Below, piece by piece: positions 1 through 8,460 of a stretch of 57,829 bases of DNA. Where the stretch lies: NCBI RefSeq assembly GCF_006228125.1, contig NZ_VDFY01000176.1, positions 1 to 57,829 on the forward strand, read 5' to 3'. This DNA is from Micromonospora orduensis (GTDB taxonomy: Bacteria > Actinomycetota > Actinomycetes > Mycobacteriales > Micromonosporaceae). The stretch's first letter is position 1. Every line of letters starts with the position of its first letter. The notes below the pieces were generated by a model. It was not told the DNA's origin, ran no database searches, and saw only the letters and a program-made list of their open reading frames with translations. Position numbers and translations under genes: made by a program.

Positions 1-283
1 GGATCGGGACCTGGTCGCGGTACCAGCCGGCGCGGAACGCCGCCTCGGTGTCGGGTGTGAAGCGCGGATCGCCGACGAGCACGGTCGGGCCCTGCAACGG
101 CACGTACCCGCTGTGCCACGTCGCGTCGGGTCGCCACGCCTCGGCGACCTCGGCGGCCCGCTTGTCGAACGCCGCCGACCGCTGCGGCGGGTCGCTGGAC
201 CCGGCCGCCGGGCCGGCGCCCGTCGGGGCGCAGCCCACCGTGATCAGCAGCGGGAGTACGAGCAGCAGGGCAGGTCGACGCAT
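1..283 (-). CDS. Putative lipoprotein (3' end outside window)
   Basis: The minus-strand frame opens at ATG 283 and runs off the window start, so only about 94 N-terminal residues are visible. They begin MRRPALLLVLPLLITVGC, a classic signal peptide with lipobox TVGC (Cys18), followed by a Gly/Pro/Ser-rich linker, so the product should be a lipid-anchored exported protein. The mature part (Trp-rich, with HSGYVPLQGP and LVGDPRF) is not a family I recognise. No strong Shine-Dalgarno precedes the ATG. The gene is too short in this window to say more. Confidence 0.7.
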   Translation of the reverse strand, partial: MRRPALLLVLPLLITVGCAPTGAGPAAGSSDPPQRSAAFDKRAAEVAEAWRPDATWHSGYVPLQGPTVLVGDPRFTPDTEAAFRAGWYRDQVPI

Positions 284-328
284 GCCGGTACGACGCGTCC
301 GTCGACGCCCCGGTTCCCGGCTCGGCGG

Positions 329-847
329 TCAGGTTTCGCCACCGAGATCCGTCAGGTACGCCTGCCAGAGCAGGTCGGCGCCGCGCCGTCGATGCCGGGC
401 CAGCGCCCGCAGCAGGTACCCGGCCCGGTGCCGCACCTCGTCGAGGCTGACGTCGGAGTGCTCCGCCAGCCGCTGCACAGCCTGGAGGGCGGCGACGATC
501 GCGGCGTGGTCGCGGGTCAACAGCCGCACCCCGTGGTGCAGACGGGGCGAGTGGGTGAGCAGCTCGCGGTAGAGACCCGACGGGCCTTCGGTGACCCGGA
601 CGTGCTCGGCGAAGCGGTGTCCGACCGGACGCAGACGGAGCAGCAGGTCCTCGCGCCAGCGCGGCTCGGTCGGCGCGACGGCGACAGCCCGGGCGAGGGC
701 GTGCACGTCGCCGGCGAGCCCGGCGGGCCGGGGCTCACCGGGAAGACCTTCGGGGTACGTATCCGGGGCGGAAAGCCCGGGTGGATGCCTGTGCGCGGCG
801 GACGGCCTGGTGACGAGTGACGGCTGCTGGACCGGTCCGGTGGCCAT
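329..847 (-). CDS. Hypothetical helical protein, possibly hemerythrin-like
   Basis: 172 residues. The first 60 or so are Pro/Ala-rich and low complexity; the rest is predicted-looking amphipathic helix with spaced His, Glu and Arg (LLTRDHAAIVAAL, RHRRRGADLLWQAY, ending DLGGET). The RHRxRGADLxxxAYxxDxGGE ending recurs, from memory, in small actinobacterial proteins, and the His/Glu spacing suggests a hemerythrin-like four-helix bundle, but a full metal-ligand set cannot be assigned by eye. It is preceded by the next gene upstream by about 110 bases. Function unknown; the coding call is better supported than the fold. Confidence 0.75.
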   Translation of the reverse strand: MATGPVQQPSLVTRPSAAHRHPPGLSAPDTYPEGLPGEPRPAGLAGDVHALARAVAVAPTEPRWREDLLLRLRPVGHRFAEHVRVTEGPSGLYRELLTHSPRLHHGVRLLTRDHAAIVAALQAVQRLAEHSDVSLDEVRHRAGYLLRALARHRRRGADLLWQAYLTDLGGET

Positions 848-957
848 GGCACCTCCCGCGATCTATCCCATACGCCGATGGTGAACCGCGGGCCGCGCCC
901 TGTCCAGGGCCGGCGGACGCCTCATCTGCCCCGTCGGCCCCACCAGTCCCGCGGTGC

Positions 958-1611
958 TCACTGGTCCCGGACCGCCAGGCGGCGCAGCTGGTCGGCGACG
1001 GCACGGGCGTCGCCGTCCCGCCCATCGGCCGGCCGGCCCGTCGTGATCGCGTCGGCGAGCGCCCGCAGCTCGGCCGGGGGCAGGGTGGCCAGCCCCATGC
1101 CGCGCAGCGGGACGGTTACCCGCTGTTCGCTCGACGGGTCGGTGGCGATGATGCTCCGCATCCGGTCGGGGTCTCCCACCTCGCGGTACGACGCGGCGCC
1201 GGTGTCGATCCGGGCCGTGGCGAGGTCGACGGCGCGCGTACGGAACGCACCCCGCACCCGCACCCGGCTGCCGTCCAGCCACGCGGCGGCGCGGAGCACC
1301 CGCAGGACGAGGTAGACGCCGAGCAGGACGAACGGCAGGCCGCACAGCCCGACGACCGGGCTGGGCCCGTCCGCGCCGCCGCCGGAGTCCCGCAGCCCCG
1401 GGGGCAGCATCCCGGGCGGCAGGTCCCGAGCCTCCTCGTAGGAGGAGAACGCGTCGCCCGGCCCGGTCAGCCGGCGCAGCAGCCCGCCGGCGATCAGGGG
1501 TACCAGCACGAACGCCGCACCGACTGCCGCGACGAGGACGCCGACCACCACCGCGACCGTGCGCTGGCCGGGTGACGCGCCGACCGACAGACGCATCTCC
1601 TGGTTCGTCAC
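958..1611 (-). CDS. Hypothetical membrane protein
   Basis: The 217-residue reading starts at GTG 1611. An upstream in-frame ATG at 1638 would put the start against the ssrA terminator and is less likely; an ATG at 1596, preceded by AGGAG, is also possible. Two hydrophobic segments are visible: VAVVVGVLVAAVGAAFVLVP near the N-terminus and VVGLCGLPFVLLGVYLVLRV in the middle. They are followed by a soluble C-terminal part of mixed strand and helix (YREVGDPDRMRSII, RVTVPLRGMGL), compatible with a PH-like domain in a membrane protein, though this is only a guess. It lies just downstream of tmRNA on the same strand but behind a strong terminator. Confidence 0.7.
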   Translation of the reverse strand: MTNQEMRLSVGASPGQRTVAVVVGVLVAAVGAAFVLVPLIAGGLLRRLTGPGDAFSSYEEARDLPPGMLPPGLRDSGGGADGPSPVVGLCGLPFVLLGVYLVLRVLRAAAWLDGSRVRVRGAFRTRAVDLATARIDTGAASYREVGDPDRMRSIIATDPSSEQRVTVPLRGMGLATLPPAELRALADAITTGRPADGRDGDARAVADQLRRLAVRDQ

Positions 1612-1640
1612 AGCGGCAGCGTAGTGCCCCCCGGACACGA

Positions 1641-1674
1641 CGAAGCGCCCCGGCCGTGGGGCCGGAGCGCTTCG
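1641..1674 (-). terminator. Rho-independent terminator of ssrA
   Basis: Perfect 15-bp inverted repeat (1641-1655 with 1660-1674, 4-nt loop). The one non-Watson-Crick position reads C-A on the plus strand but G-U on the minus strand, so the hairpin is intact only in minus-strand RNA. It sits 8 bases past the CCA end of tmRNA. There is no clear U-tract, as is usual in high-GC actinobacteria. Confidence 0.8.
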
Positions 1675-1681
1675 CTCGAGG

Positions 1682-2057
1682 TGGTGGAGGTGCCGGGAAT
1701 CGAACCCGGGTCCTTCGCCGGTTTGTCAGGGCTTCTCCGAGCGCAGCTCGCTGTGCCTCTACTCGGCCCCACCGCTCACGCGAGCAAGTTGGTGTGACGG
1801 GCCCAGTCGCTGATTGATCTCGCCGCACGGACCCCGCGACCGGGTCCGATTGGCCAGCCTTCTAGCTGATGCCGGCTACTGGGACGAAGGCGTTCCCAGG
1901 CCGACAGACTTAGCTACTCGCCTCAGGCGGCGAGAGCGAAGTCAGCGCGATTGTTCTTGGCGCTTATTGGTTTCCGACGACCGATTCTCGAGACGACGTC
2001 GGCTTCCTCGGCTCGCTTCCCCTGTCGCTGCGTACGAAGTCGAAACCAGTCACCCCC
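1682..2057 (-). ncRNA. ssrA: Transfer-messenger RNA (tmRNA)
   Basis: tmRNA rescues ribosomes stalled on truncated mRNA together with SmpB and tags the peptide for proteolysis. The 376-nt RNA starts GGGGGUGA at 2057 and ends CACCUCC-A-CCA at 1682; the two ends form a 7-bp acceptor stem with one G-U pair. The tRNA-like 3' half contains GGTTCGATTCC (T arm). The internal tag frame is at 1961-1923: resume codon GCC, reading AKNNRADFALAA then TGA, so the full tag is A+AKNNRADFALAA, ending in the typical degron ALAA. A TAGTCT box (2089-2094) could be a -10 for a longer precursor whose leader contains a GCCGCC/GGCGGC hairpin. smpB lies directly upstream on the same strand. Confidence 0.97.
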
Positions 2058-2161
2058 TCGACAGGCCGCCGATGTGGCGGCACTGACAAGACTAACGCCT
2101 GCCGCAACGGCTTTCATCCCGAGCCCCGGGCCGGCGTGCCGACCTGGACAAACGGGATGAA

Positions 2162-2641
2162 TCAGTCGTCCATTCCTTTACCGCGTCGACCGGACACCCG
2201 GGCGATCTCCCGGTCCGCGTCGCGCTTGGCGAGGTCCTGGCGCTTGTCGTACGACTTCTTGCCCTTGGCCAGGGCGATCTCCACCTTGGCCCAGCCGTCG
2301 GAGAAGTAGACCTGGAGCGGGACGATCGTCAGACCACCCTCGCGGGTCTTGCCGACGAGCTTGTCGATCTCACCCCGGTTGAGCAGCAGCTTGCGCGTAC
2401 GCCGGGGCTCGTGGTTGGTCCAGGTGCCCTGGGTGTACTCCGGGATGTGCATGGCGTGCAGGTACAACTCGCCGTCGCGTTCCTGCGCGAACGCGTCGAC
2501 AAGCGACGCCCGCCCGGCCCGCAGCGACTTGACCTCGGTGCCGGTCAGCGCCATACCCGCCTCGTACGTGTCGAGGATCGCGTAGTCGTGGCGCGCCTTC
2601 TTGTTGGAGGCGACCACCTTGCGCCCCTTTTCCCGTGGCAT
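2162..2641 (-). CDS. smpB: SsrA-binding protein SmpB
   Basis: SmpB binds the tRNA-like domain of tmRNA and occupies the decoding centre during trans-translation. The 159-residue protein starts at ATG 2641 (MPREKGRK), 8 bases after GGAGGGGG. The longer frame to 2695 lacks an equally good start. Family landmarks are [40 protein letters not shown], the [11 protein letters not shown] helix and the basic C-terminal tail [17 protein letters not shown], which enters the mRNA channel. Length matches the family. The gene is followed by ssrA, 104 bases downstream, the standard actinobacterial order ftsE-ftsX-smpB-ssrA. A terminator separates it from ftsX, so it probably has its own promoter. Confidence 0.97.
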   Translation of the reverse strand: MPREKGRKVVASNKKARHDYAILDTYEAGMALTGTEVKSLRAGRASLVDAFAQERDGELYLHAMHIPEYTQGTWTNHEPRRTRKLLLNRGEIDKLVGKTREGGLTIVPLQVYFSDGWAKVEIALAKGKKSYDKRQDLAKRDADREIARVSGRRGKGMDD

Positions 2642-2711
2642 CGGTGCCACCCCCTCCCGTCTGACGTCGCGGCCGGGGTCACCCCGGCCGGACAACCGAT
2701 CATGCTACCTG

Positions 2712-2783
2712 AATGAGGCTTATTCGGGCTCTGACCGTCGGGCAGGTCGTGCCATCGTGAGGACCGCCCGAATAAGCCTCATT
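2712..2783. repeat. 18-bp perfect inverted repeat with 36-nt spacer
   Basis: AATGAGGCTTATTCGGGC at 2712-2729 is exactly inverted at 2766-2783. The arms are unusually AT-rich for this genome. The repeat lies between ftsX and smpB, upstream of the ftsX terminator hairpin in plus-strand order. It could be a dispersed palindromic element, an RNA stem in a smpB leader, or an operator pair; the sequence alone does not decide. Confidence 0.8.
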
Positions 2784-2788
2784 GACAA

Positions 2789-2829
2789 GGACCCTCCCGC
2801 GCCGTTTATTTCCGGCCGCGGGAGGGTCC
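2789..2829 (-). terminator. Terminator of ftsEX
   Basis: A perfect 13-bp stem (GGACCCTCCCGCG at 2789-2801 and its complement at 2817-2829) with a 15-nt AT-rich loop lies about 30 bases past the ftsX stop. The stem is symmetric, so it could act on either strand, but only ftsEX reads into it. Confidence 0.8.
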
Positions 2830-2860
2830 CCGGTTGACGACGGGACGACCCGTACGGTGC

Positions 2861-3736
2861 CTAGACCCGCAGGTAGAACCGCAGGGTGATCCAGGCGGTG
2901 GCGGCGCTGACCAGGCCACCGACGCCGGCCATCAGCGGGAAGATGAACAGGATGTCACCCCAGCTGATCGGCGACAGCAGGCCCTGCAACGCGCTGAGCG
3001 ACCCGTCGAAGAGCAGATACTTCGCCGCGACGAGAGCGACAAGGCCCAGCAGTGAGCCGATCAGGCCGGCCACGACGGCCTCCAGCACGAACGGCGCCTG
3101 GATGAACCAGTTGGACGCGCCGACCAGCTTCATGACCGCCACCTCGCGCCGCTTGCTGTACGCGGCCACCTGGATGGTGTTCGCGACCAGCAGCAGGGCG
3201 GCGATCGCCATCACGATGGCGGCGGCCAGCGCGATGTTCTGGATCGAGGTGAGGATGTTGAAGATCTTGTCCAGCAGGCGGCTCTGGTCGACGATCTCGT
3301 CGACACCCGCCGTGTCCTTGTACTGGTCGTAGATGTTCTTGTACTGCTCCGGGTTGTTCAGCTTGAGCCGGAACGACTCGGGCAGCTGGTCCGGCTTGAC
3401 GGCGTTCACCAGGTCCGGCGCGTCCTGGTACATCTCCTTGAAGCGCTTGTACGCCTCATCCTTGTTGACGTAGAGGACATCCTTCACCAGGGGGTCGCCG
3501 TCGAGCTTGGTTTGCAGCTCGGTGCGCTCCTGCTCGCTCACCTCCTGGTTCAAGAAGATCGAGACTTCGATGTTCTTGTAGTAGAGGTCCTTCATGTCGT
3601 CGACCTGGCGGTACATGAGACCGCTGGCGCCGAGCATGGTCAGCGAGACCGCCATCGTGATGATCATCGCGATGGACATGGTCACGTTGCGCCACAGTCC
3701 GACCAGTACCTCGGACAGGACGTATTTCACGCGCAT
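2861..3736 (-). CDS. ftsX: Cell division protein FtsX
   Basis: FtsX is the membrane subunit of the FtsEX ABC-type complex that regulates peptidoglycan hydrolases at the septum. The 291-residue protein has the family plan: a first membrane segment near residues 20-42, an extracellular loop of about 120 residues (SIFLNQEVSEQERTEL through VDEIVDQSRLLDK), then three membrane segments in the C-terminal half with the conserved YSKRREVAVMKLVGAS motif. It starts at ATG 3736 after GGAGGAAA. It lies 68 bases downstream of ftsE in the same direction and ends at a strong terminator. Length is normal for Actinobacteria. Confidence 0.97.
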   Translation of the reverse strand: MRVKYVLSEVLVGLWRNVTMSIAMIITMAVSLTMLGASGLMYRQVDDMKDLYYKNIEVSIFLNQEVSEQERTELQTKLDGDPLVKDVLYVNKDEAYKRFKEMYQDAPDLVNAVKPDQLPESFRLKLNNPEQYKNIYDQYKDTAGVDEIVDQSRLLDKIFNILTSIQNIALAAAIVMAIAALLLVANTIQVAAYSKRREVAVMKLVGASNWFIQAPFVLEAVVAGLIGSLLGLVALVAAKYLLFDGSLSALQGLLSPISWGDILFIFPLMAGVGGLVSAATAWITLRFYLRV

Positions 3737-3804
3737 CGGGATTTCCTCCGGGTCTCCGGCATGAGGTGTTCGTCGTCAGGCTGCGAAAGGGGTGGAGCGC
3801 CGGC

Positions 3805-4485
3805 TCACCCGTAGACGCCGCGGGCCTGGTCACGCACGATGCGACCGCTCTCGATCTCGACGACGCGGCGGCGCATCTGGTTCACGATGTTGGAGTCGTG
3901 GGTGACCATCACGACGGTCGTGCCGGTGCGGTTGATCCTGTCCAGCAGACGCATGATCTCGATCGAGGTGTCCGGGTCCAGGTTTCCGGTCGGCTCGTCC
4001 GCCAGCAGGATCAGCGGGCGGTTCACGAACGCCCGGGCGACGGCGACCCGCTGCTGCTCACCACCGGAGAGCTCGTGCGGGTAGCGGTGCTCCTTGCCAC
4101 CGAGCCCGACCAGCTCCAGCACCTCCGGCACGACCCGGCGGGCAACCGCCTTGGTCTTGCCGATCACCTCGAGAGCGAACGCCACGTTCTCGTAGGCGGT
4201 GCGGTTCGGCAGAAGCCGGAAGTCCTGGAAGACACAGCCGATCGAGCGGCGGAAGTGGGGTCGCTTCCAGGACCGCATCGACGTGACGTCCTTGCCGTTG
4301 ACGACGACGCGACCCTTGTTGGGGGCGACCTCGTGCAGCAGCATCTTGATGATTGTGGACTTGCCGGAGCCGGATGGACCGATGAAGAAGACGAACTCGC
4401 CCTTCTCGATCGAGACGGACACGTTGTCGAGCGAAGGCCGGGACGCCTTCGGGTACGTCTTCGTCACTTGCTCAAGCTGAATCAC
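3805..4485 (-). CDS. ftsE: Cell division ATP-binding protein FtsE
   Basis: FtsE is the cytoplasmic ATPase of FtsEX. The 226-residue reading begins at GTG 4485 ([12 protein letters not shown]), matching the family length; an in-frame start at 4521 would add twelve non-conserved residues. Visible motifs are Walker [10 protein letters not shown] (about residue 38), Q-loop CVFQDFRLL, signature LSGGEQQRV (about 138), Walker [12 protein letters not shown] (about 158) and the switch His in VMVTHDS. There is no Shine-Dalgarno: TAGACT ends 8 bases before the GTG, suggesting a leaderless transcript. ftsX follows. Confidence 0.96.
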   Translation of the reverse strand: MIQLEQVTKTYPKASRPSLDNVSVSIEKGEFVFFIGPSGSGKSTIIKMLLHEVAPNKGRVVVNGKDVTSMRSWKRPHFRRSIGCVFQDFRLLPNRTAYENVAFALEVIGKTKAVARRVVPEVLELVGLGGKEHRYPHELSGGEQQRVAVARAFVNRPLILLADEPTGNLDPDTSIEIMRLLDRINRTGTTVVMVTHDSNIVNQMRRRVVEIESGRIVRDQARGVYG

Positions 4486-4493
4486 GGGTGGTG

Positions 4494-4521
4494 AGTCTAC
4501 GCGGTGTAACAACTGAGCCAA
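4494..4521 (-). promoter_or_regulatory. Candidate ftsEX promoter (leaderless)
   Basis: Read on the minus strand: TTGGCT (4516-4521), 16-nt spacer, TAGACT (4494-4499), then 8 bases to the ftsE GTG. TAGACT fits the actinobacterial TANNNT -10 box. If used, transcription would start at or next to the GTG. Confidence 0.5.
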
Positions 4522-4603
4522 GCCCCACGCCCCACAGATCCGGCGCGCGTCGTCGAATCAGGCTTCTACCTGGAGATCGACGACGCGCTCCGCCCGCGAG
4601 CCG

Positions 4604-5725
4604 TCACGCACCGTCGTCGGCGAGTTGACGCTGCTTGCGCCAACGGATGCCGGCCTCGATGAAATCGTCGAGGTCGCCGTCGAAGACCCCGCTCGGATTG
4701 CCGGTCTCCTGCTCGGTTCGGAGATCCTTCACCATCTGATACGGGTGCAGGACGTAGGAGCGCATCTGGTCGCCCCACGAGCTGGTGCCGCCGCTCTTGA
4801 GGCCGGCCATCTTCTCTTCCTCCTCCTGGCGCTTGCGCTCCAGGAGCCGGGCCTGGAGCACCCGCAGCGCGGAGGCCTTGTTCTGCAGCTGGGACTTCTC
4901 GTTCTGGCAGGTCACCACGATGCCGGTCGGGATGTGGGTGAGCCGGACCGCCGAGTCGGTGGTGTTGACGCTCTGCCCACCGGGGCCGGAGGAGCGGTAC
5001 ACGTCGACGCGTACCTCGTTCTCCGGGATGTCGATGTGGTCGGTCTGCTCGGTGACCGGCAGGACCTCGACGCCCGCGAAGCTGGTCTGCCGGCGGCCCT
5101 GGTTGTCGAACGGGCTGATCCGGACCAGTCGGTGCGTCCCCGACTCGACGCTGAGCGTGCCGTACGCGTAGGGCACCTTGACCGCGAAGGTGGCCGACTT
5201 CAGGCCCGCCTCCTCGGCGTACGAGGTCTCGTAGACCTCGGTCGGGTAGCCGTGGCGCTCCGCCCAGCGCAGGTACATCCGCAGCAGCATCTCGGCGAAG
5301 TCCGCCGCGTCCACGCCGCCCGCGCCGGCCCGGATGGCGACAAGCGCCTCCCGGGAGTCGTACTCGCCAGAGAGCAGGGTGCGGACCTCCATCTCCTGGA
5401 TGGCCTTGGTCAGCCCGGTGATCTCCGCCTCGACCTCGGTGAGCACCCCCGGGTCGGATTCGGCCTCGGCCAGCTCCAGCAGCACCTGGGCGTCGTCGAG
5501 CTGGGCGCGCAGGCTGCCCAGCTTGCTGATCTCGCCGTTGACGTACGACAGCTGCGAGGTCACCTGCTGAGCCTTGGCCTGGTCGTCCCACAGGTCGGGG
5601 GCGGAAGCCTCCTGCTCAAGGCGGGCCTTGTCCTCGTGGAGACGGTCGAGGTTGAGGACGGCCTCGATGTTTCGCAGGGTCGCGTCGAGTTCCTTGAGCT
5701 GTTCGGCGTAATCGGCAGCGGTCAC
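4604..5725 (-). CDS. prfB: Peptide chain release factor 2
   Basis: RF2 recognises UGA and UAA stop codons and triggers peptide release. The 373-residue protein has the N-terminal coiled domain, the anticodon-mimic tripeptide SPF (in RISPFDNQG) and the catalytic GGQ ([10 protein letters not shown]). The reading frame is continuous, without the in-frame UGA used for autoregulatory frameshifting in Escherichia coli. Start chosen at GTG 5725 ([10 protein letters not shown]); a TTG three codons upstream is in frame. No Shine-Dalgarno is present, but TACGCT lies 8 bases upstream of the GTG, again suggesting leaderless expression. ftsE starts about 120 bases downstream with its own promoter. Confidence 0.97.
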   Translation of the reverse strand: MTAADYAEQLKELDATLRNIEAVLNLDRLHEDKARLEQEASAPDLWDDQAKAQQVTSQLSYVNGEISKLGSLRAQLDDAQVLLELAEAESDPGVLTEVEAEITGLTKAIQEMEVRTLLSGEYDSREALVAIRAGAGGVDAADFAEMLLRMYLRWAERHGYPTEVYETSYAEEAGLKSATFAVKVPYAYGTLSVESGTHRLVRISPFDNQGRRQTSFAGVEVLPVTEQTDHIDIPENEVRVDVYRSSGPGGQSVNTTDSAVRLTHIPTGIVVTCQNEKSQLQNKASALRVLQARLLERKRQEEEEKMAGLKSGGTSSWGDQMRSYVLHPYQMVKDLRTEQETGNPSGVFDGDLDDFIEAGIRWRKQRQLADDGA

Positions 5726-5733
5726 GACAGACA

Positions 5734-5739
5734 AGCGTA
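5734..5739 (-). promoter_or_regulatory. Candidate prfB -10 box (TACGCT)
   Basis: TACGCT on the minus strand ends 8 bases before the prfB GTG, the same geometry as at ftsE. No convincing -35 element is visible. Confidence 0.35.
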
Positions 5740-5789
5740 CTGCGTCACGGAAGGAGCAGCTCGTTCCCTGTCGGCGGACCCGCCGGAGA

Positions 5790-6305
5790 TCACCCGACGG
5801 GGGCGGACTTCAACCACGACAGGGCGGCCCGGTGGTAGGCGACGGCGAACTCCAGGGCGCTGGCGTCGTAGGTGTCGCCGTCCCGTTTGGCGTTCTTGAC
5901 CTGCTCCCGGACCTGGGCGAGGGCCTCGGTGTGGTATTCGTTCGCGGAGGCGTACAGGCTCTTCAGCTGGCTGGCGGAGTGCAGGTTGCCGAAGGCCATC
6001 CGCAGCGCTATCGGGTTGCGGATGGTGTCCCGCCCCGGGTTCTCCGCCAGCCAACGGGAAAATGTCCGTTTCCCGCTGGCGGTGAGTGCGTACGGCTGGC
6101 TCATCCGCGGCCCCGGCTTACCGAGCCGCACGAAACCCCGCTCGGCCAGCACCGGCAACTCGCGGTAGACCTGACTGCGGGTCATCGACCAGTACGGCGC
6201 CAGACGGCGCTCAGCGGCGGCCATCAACTGGCCGCCTGTCATCGGGCCCTCGTGGAGGAGGCCGAGCAGGGCCGCCGCCGTAGGGTTGACTCCGGATTCC
6301 GCCAT
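5790..6305 (-). CDS. PadR-family transcriptional regulator
   Basis: 171 residues from ATG 6305 ([14 protein letters not shown]). The N-terminal winged helix shows PadR landmarks: [47 protein letters not shown]. The C-terminal half is helical ([19 protein letters not shown]), as in the long PadR class with a dimerising helical domain. An in-frame extension to 6383 has no better start and would overlap the promoter region. PadR proteins usually repress neighbouring or own genes; the ligand is unknown. It follows pruA on the same strand but behind a terminator, so it is probably transcribed alone. Confidence 0.9.
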   Translation of the reverse strand: MAESGVNPTAAALLGLLHEGPMTGGQLMAAAERRLAPYWSMTRSQVYRELPVLAERGFVRLGKPGPRMSQPYALTASGKRTFSRWLAENPGRDTIRNPIALRMAFGNLHSASQLKSLYASANEYHTEALAQVREQVKNAKRDGDTYDASALEFAVAYHRAALSWLKSAPVG

Positions 6306-6382
6306 GCCCACTACGCTGCCACTTTGCGCACGCGGCGTCCAGGATTTGGCAGTTTGCCACCCGACAGGACTTCCTAAGTGCA

Positions 6383-6395
6383 CTGTCGGCGACAG
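6383..6395. promoter_or_regulatory. Palindrome upstream of padR-type gene (possible operator)
   Basis: CTGTCG-G-CGACAG is a perfect 13-bp palindrome 78 bases upstream of the PadR start, with a related half site CGACAG at 6363-6368. Autoregulation would fit the family, but nothing proves the site. Confidence 0.25.
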
Positions 6396-6438
6396 ACTGT
6401 CCGTTGAGGACTATCGATGGGTTGGGTCGGCGGGCCGA

Positions 6439-6469
6439 CCGCCGGCGGCGCCGAGCGCGCCGCCGGCGG
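6439..6469 (-). terminator. Terminator of pruA
   Basis: A perfect 12-bp GC stem (6439-6450 with 6458-6469, 7-nt loop), extendable with one bulge on both sides, lies 11 bases past the pruA stop. Confidence 0.7.
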
Positions 6470-6480
6470 GTCGTCGCCGG

Positions 6481-8109
6481 TCAGCCCATGTGGGGGTACG
6501 TGTGGTCGGTCGGCGGCACGAACGTCTCCTTGATCGTGCGCGGCGACACCCAGCGGACCAGGTTCAGCCAGGAGCCCGCCTTGTCGTTGGTGCCGCTGGC
6601 CCGGGCGCCGCCGAAGGGCTGCTGCCCGACCACCGCGCCGGTCGGCTTGTCGTTGATGTAGAAGTTGCCGGCCGCGTACCGCATGCGCTCGCCGACCGAG
6701 TCGATCACCTGCCGGTCGGTGGCGAACACCGAGCCGGTAAGCGCGTACGGGGCGATCGACTCGGCCTGCGCGACCACGTCGTCGAAGCGGGCGTCGTCGA
6801 ACACGTGCACGCCGAGGATCGGACCGAAGTACTCGGTGGTGAAGGTCTCGTGCGCGGCGTCGCCGCACTCGAAGAGGGTCGGCCTGACGAAGTAGCCGAC
6901 CGAGTCGTCGGCGGTGCCGCCGGCGAGGATCCGGCAGGTGTCGTCGCCGGCGATCAGCTCCAGCGCGGCGGTGTGCCGGGCGAACGCCTTGTCGTCGATC
7001 ACCGCGCCGCCGAAGTTGCTGAAGTCGGTGACGTCGCCGTAGGTCAGCGAGTCCGCGGTGGCGGCCAGCCGGTCGCGCAGCCCGCCCTCCCAGAGCGAGC
7101 GCGGCACGTACGCCCGCGACGCCGCCGAGCACTTCTGGCCCTGGTACTCGTACGCGCCGCGGATCAGCGCGGTGTGCAGCGCGTCCACGTCGGCGCTTGT
7201 GTGCGCGACCACGAAGTCCTTGCCACCGGTCTCGCCGACCAGCCGCGGGTAGCCCCGGTAGCGGGCGATGTTGTCGCCGACGGTCCGCCACAACTGCTGG
7301 AAGACCTTGGTGGAGCCGGTGAAGTGGATGCCGGCCAGGTCCGGGTCGGCGAGCACGACGTCGGAGACCTCCTCGCCCCGGCCGGTCACCATGTTGATCA
7401 CGCCGGGCGGGAGGCCGGCGGCCTCGAACAGCCGCATGGTGAAGTGCGCGGCGAACTGCTGGGTCGGGCCCGGCTTCCAGATCACCGTGTTGCCCAGCAG
7501 GGCCGGCGCCGACGGCAGGTTGCCGGCGATCGCGGTGAAGTTGAACGGGGTGACCGCGTAGACGAAGCCCTCCAGCGGGCGGTGGTCGAAGCGGTTCCAG
7601 ACGCCTGGCGACGACGCCGGCTGCTCCTCGAGCAGGCGACGGGCGAAGTGCACGTTGAACCGGAGGAAGTCGATGAACTCGCAGGCCGAGTCGATCTCCG
7701 CCTGGATCGCGGTCTTCGACTGGCCGAGCATGGTGGCGGCGTTGAGCGTGTCCCGCCAGGGGCCGGCGAGCAGTTCGGCGGCGCGCAGGAAGATCGCGGC
7801 GCGCTCCTCGAACGGCAGCGCCCGCCACATCGGGGCGGCGGCCTTGGCCGCCTTGATGGCGGCGTGCGCGTCGTCGTGGGTGGCGTGCGCGGTCACGCCC
7901 AGCACGTGCGCGTGCTTGTGCGGCTGCACCACGTTGATCGGGTCACCGGCGGCCATCCGCTGCTCGCCACCGATGGTCATCGGCAGGTCGATGCGCTCCG
8001 CGGCGAGCTCGGTCAGCCGCCGCTGGAGCCGCTCCCGATCTCCGCTGCCCGGCTCGTAGTTGCGAACCGGCTCGTTGCGCGGCTCGGGTACGGAGAACAC
8101 GGCGTCCAT
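6481..8109 (-). CDS. pruA: L-glutamate gamma-semialdehyde dehydrogenase
   Basis: PruA oxidises glutamate gamma-semialdehyde (from proline via pyrroline-5-carboxylate) to glutamate with NAD. The 542-residue protein starts at ATG 8109 (MDAVFSVPEPRNEPV) after AGGAG; the open frame continues far upstream without a real start. It carries the class-specific features of the PruA group: AVTPFNFTAIAGNLP, the Glu in LVGETGGKDF (about residue 293), the catalytic Cys in YQGQKCSAASR (about 327) and the C-terminal QQPFGGARASGTNDKAG. Length matches monofunctional PruA. No proline dehydrogenase gene is adjacent. A terminator follows. Confidence 0.96.
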   Translation of the reverse strand: MDAVFSVPEPRNEPVRNYEPGSGDRERLQRRLTELAAERIDLPMTIGGEQRMAAGDPINVVQPHKHAHVLGVTAHATHDDAHAAIKAAKAAAPMWRALPFEERAAIFLRAAELLAGPWRDTLNAATMLGQSKTAIQAEIDSACEFIDFLRFNVHFARRLLEEQPASSPGVWNRFDHRPLEGFVYAVTPFNFTAIAGNLPSAPALLGNTVIWKPGPTQQFAAHFTMRLFEAAGLPPGVINMVTGRGEEVSDVVLADPDLAGIHFTGSTKVFQQLWRTVGDNIARYRGYPRLVGETGGKDFVVAHTSADVDALHTALIRGAYEYQGQKCSAASRAYVPRSLWEGGLRDRLAATADSLTYGDVTDFSNFGGAVIDDKAFARHTAALELIAGDDTCRILAGGTADDSVGYFVRPTLFECGDAAHETFTTEYFGPILGVHVFDDARFDDVVAQAESIAPYALTGSVFATDRQVIDSVGERMRYAAGNFYINDKPTGAVVGQQPFGGARASGTNDKAGSWLNLVRWVSPRTIKETFVPPTDHTYPHMG

Positions 8110-8460
8110 CAAGGCTCCTGGCGATCTCGACAGCAGTGGCGAAACCGGACCCGCGGGGACCGACCGGACGGCCGGACACCGGGCGCCGCACGACAGGGCC
8201 GAGCAGCGGCGGGACCTCCCCCGATTCTCCCATGCGAGGCCGCGCGCCCCACCTCGGCCACCTCCGTACGCCAAGGACCACCCCACCCCTTCTCCCCTTA
8301 CCGATCGGGCTCGATCCGACGACCCGGCAGCCACCGGGCGGCCGATCGACCCGCGCCGTCGGCAGAGCCGGGCGGGGTGGCACCCGTCGGGGGCGACGGG
8401 TGACCCAGCGGGCCCGCGTACCCTGAATGGTCGGTGACCTGCCGCCTCGAAGGGGAGACG
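8110..8460. other. 351-base divergent intergenic region
   Basis: This region separates pruA (minus) from the membrane protein at 8461 (plus) and must hold both promoters. I see no convincing coding sequence. A perfect 9-bp hairpin (CACCCGTCG, GGGG loop, CGACGGGTG) lies at 8381-8402, and a -10-like TACCCT is at 8419-8424 in the plus direction without a clear -35. Confidence 0.6.

Noticed and set aside
1682..1730. tRNA gene (T-arm and CCA end)
   Set aside because: The tRNA-like 3' end belongs to tmRNA; the partner 5' acceptor strand lies 370 bases away and the tag frame is present.
4604..5725. Programmed frameshift in prfB
   Set aside because: The frame is continuous from start to GGQ and SPF motifs; there is no early in-frame TGA.
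6286..8403. 705-codon plus-strand frame and the 891-codon minus-strand extension of pruA
   Set aside because: The plus frame is antisense to pruA; the extension past 8109 has no start or homology and crosses the divergent intergenic region.
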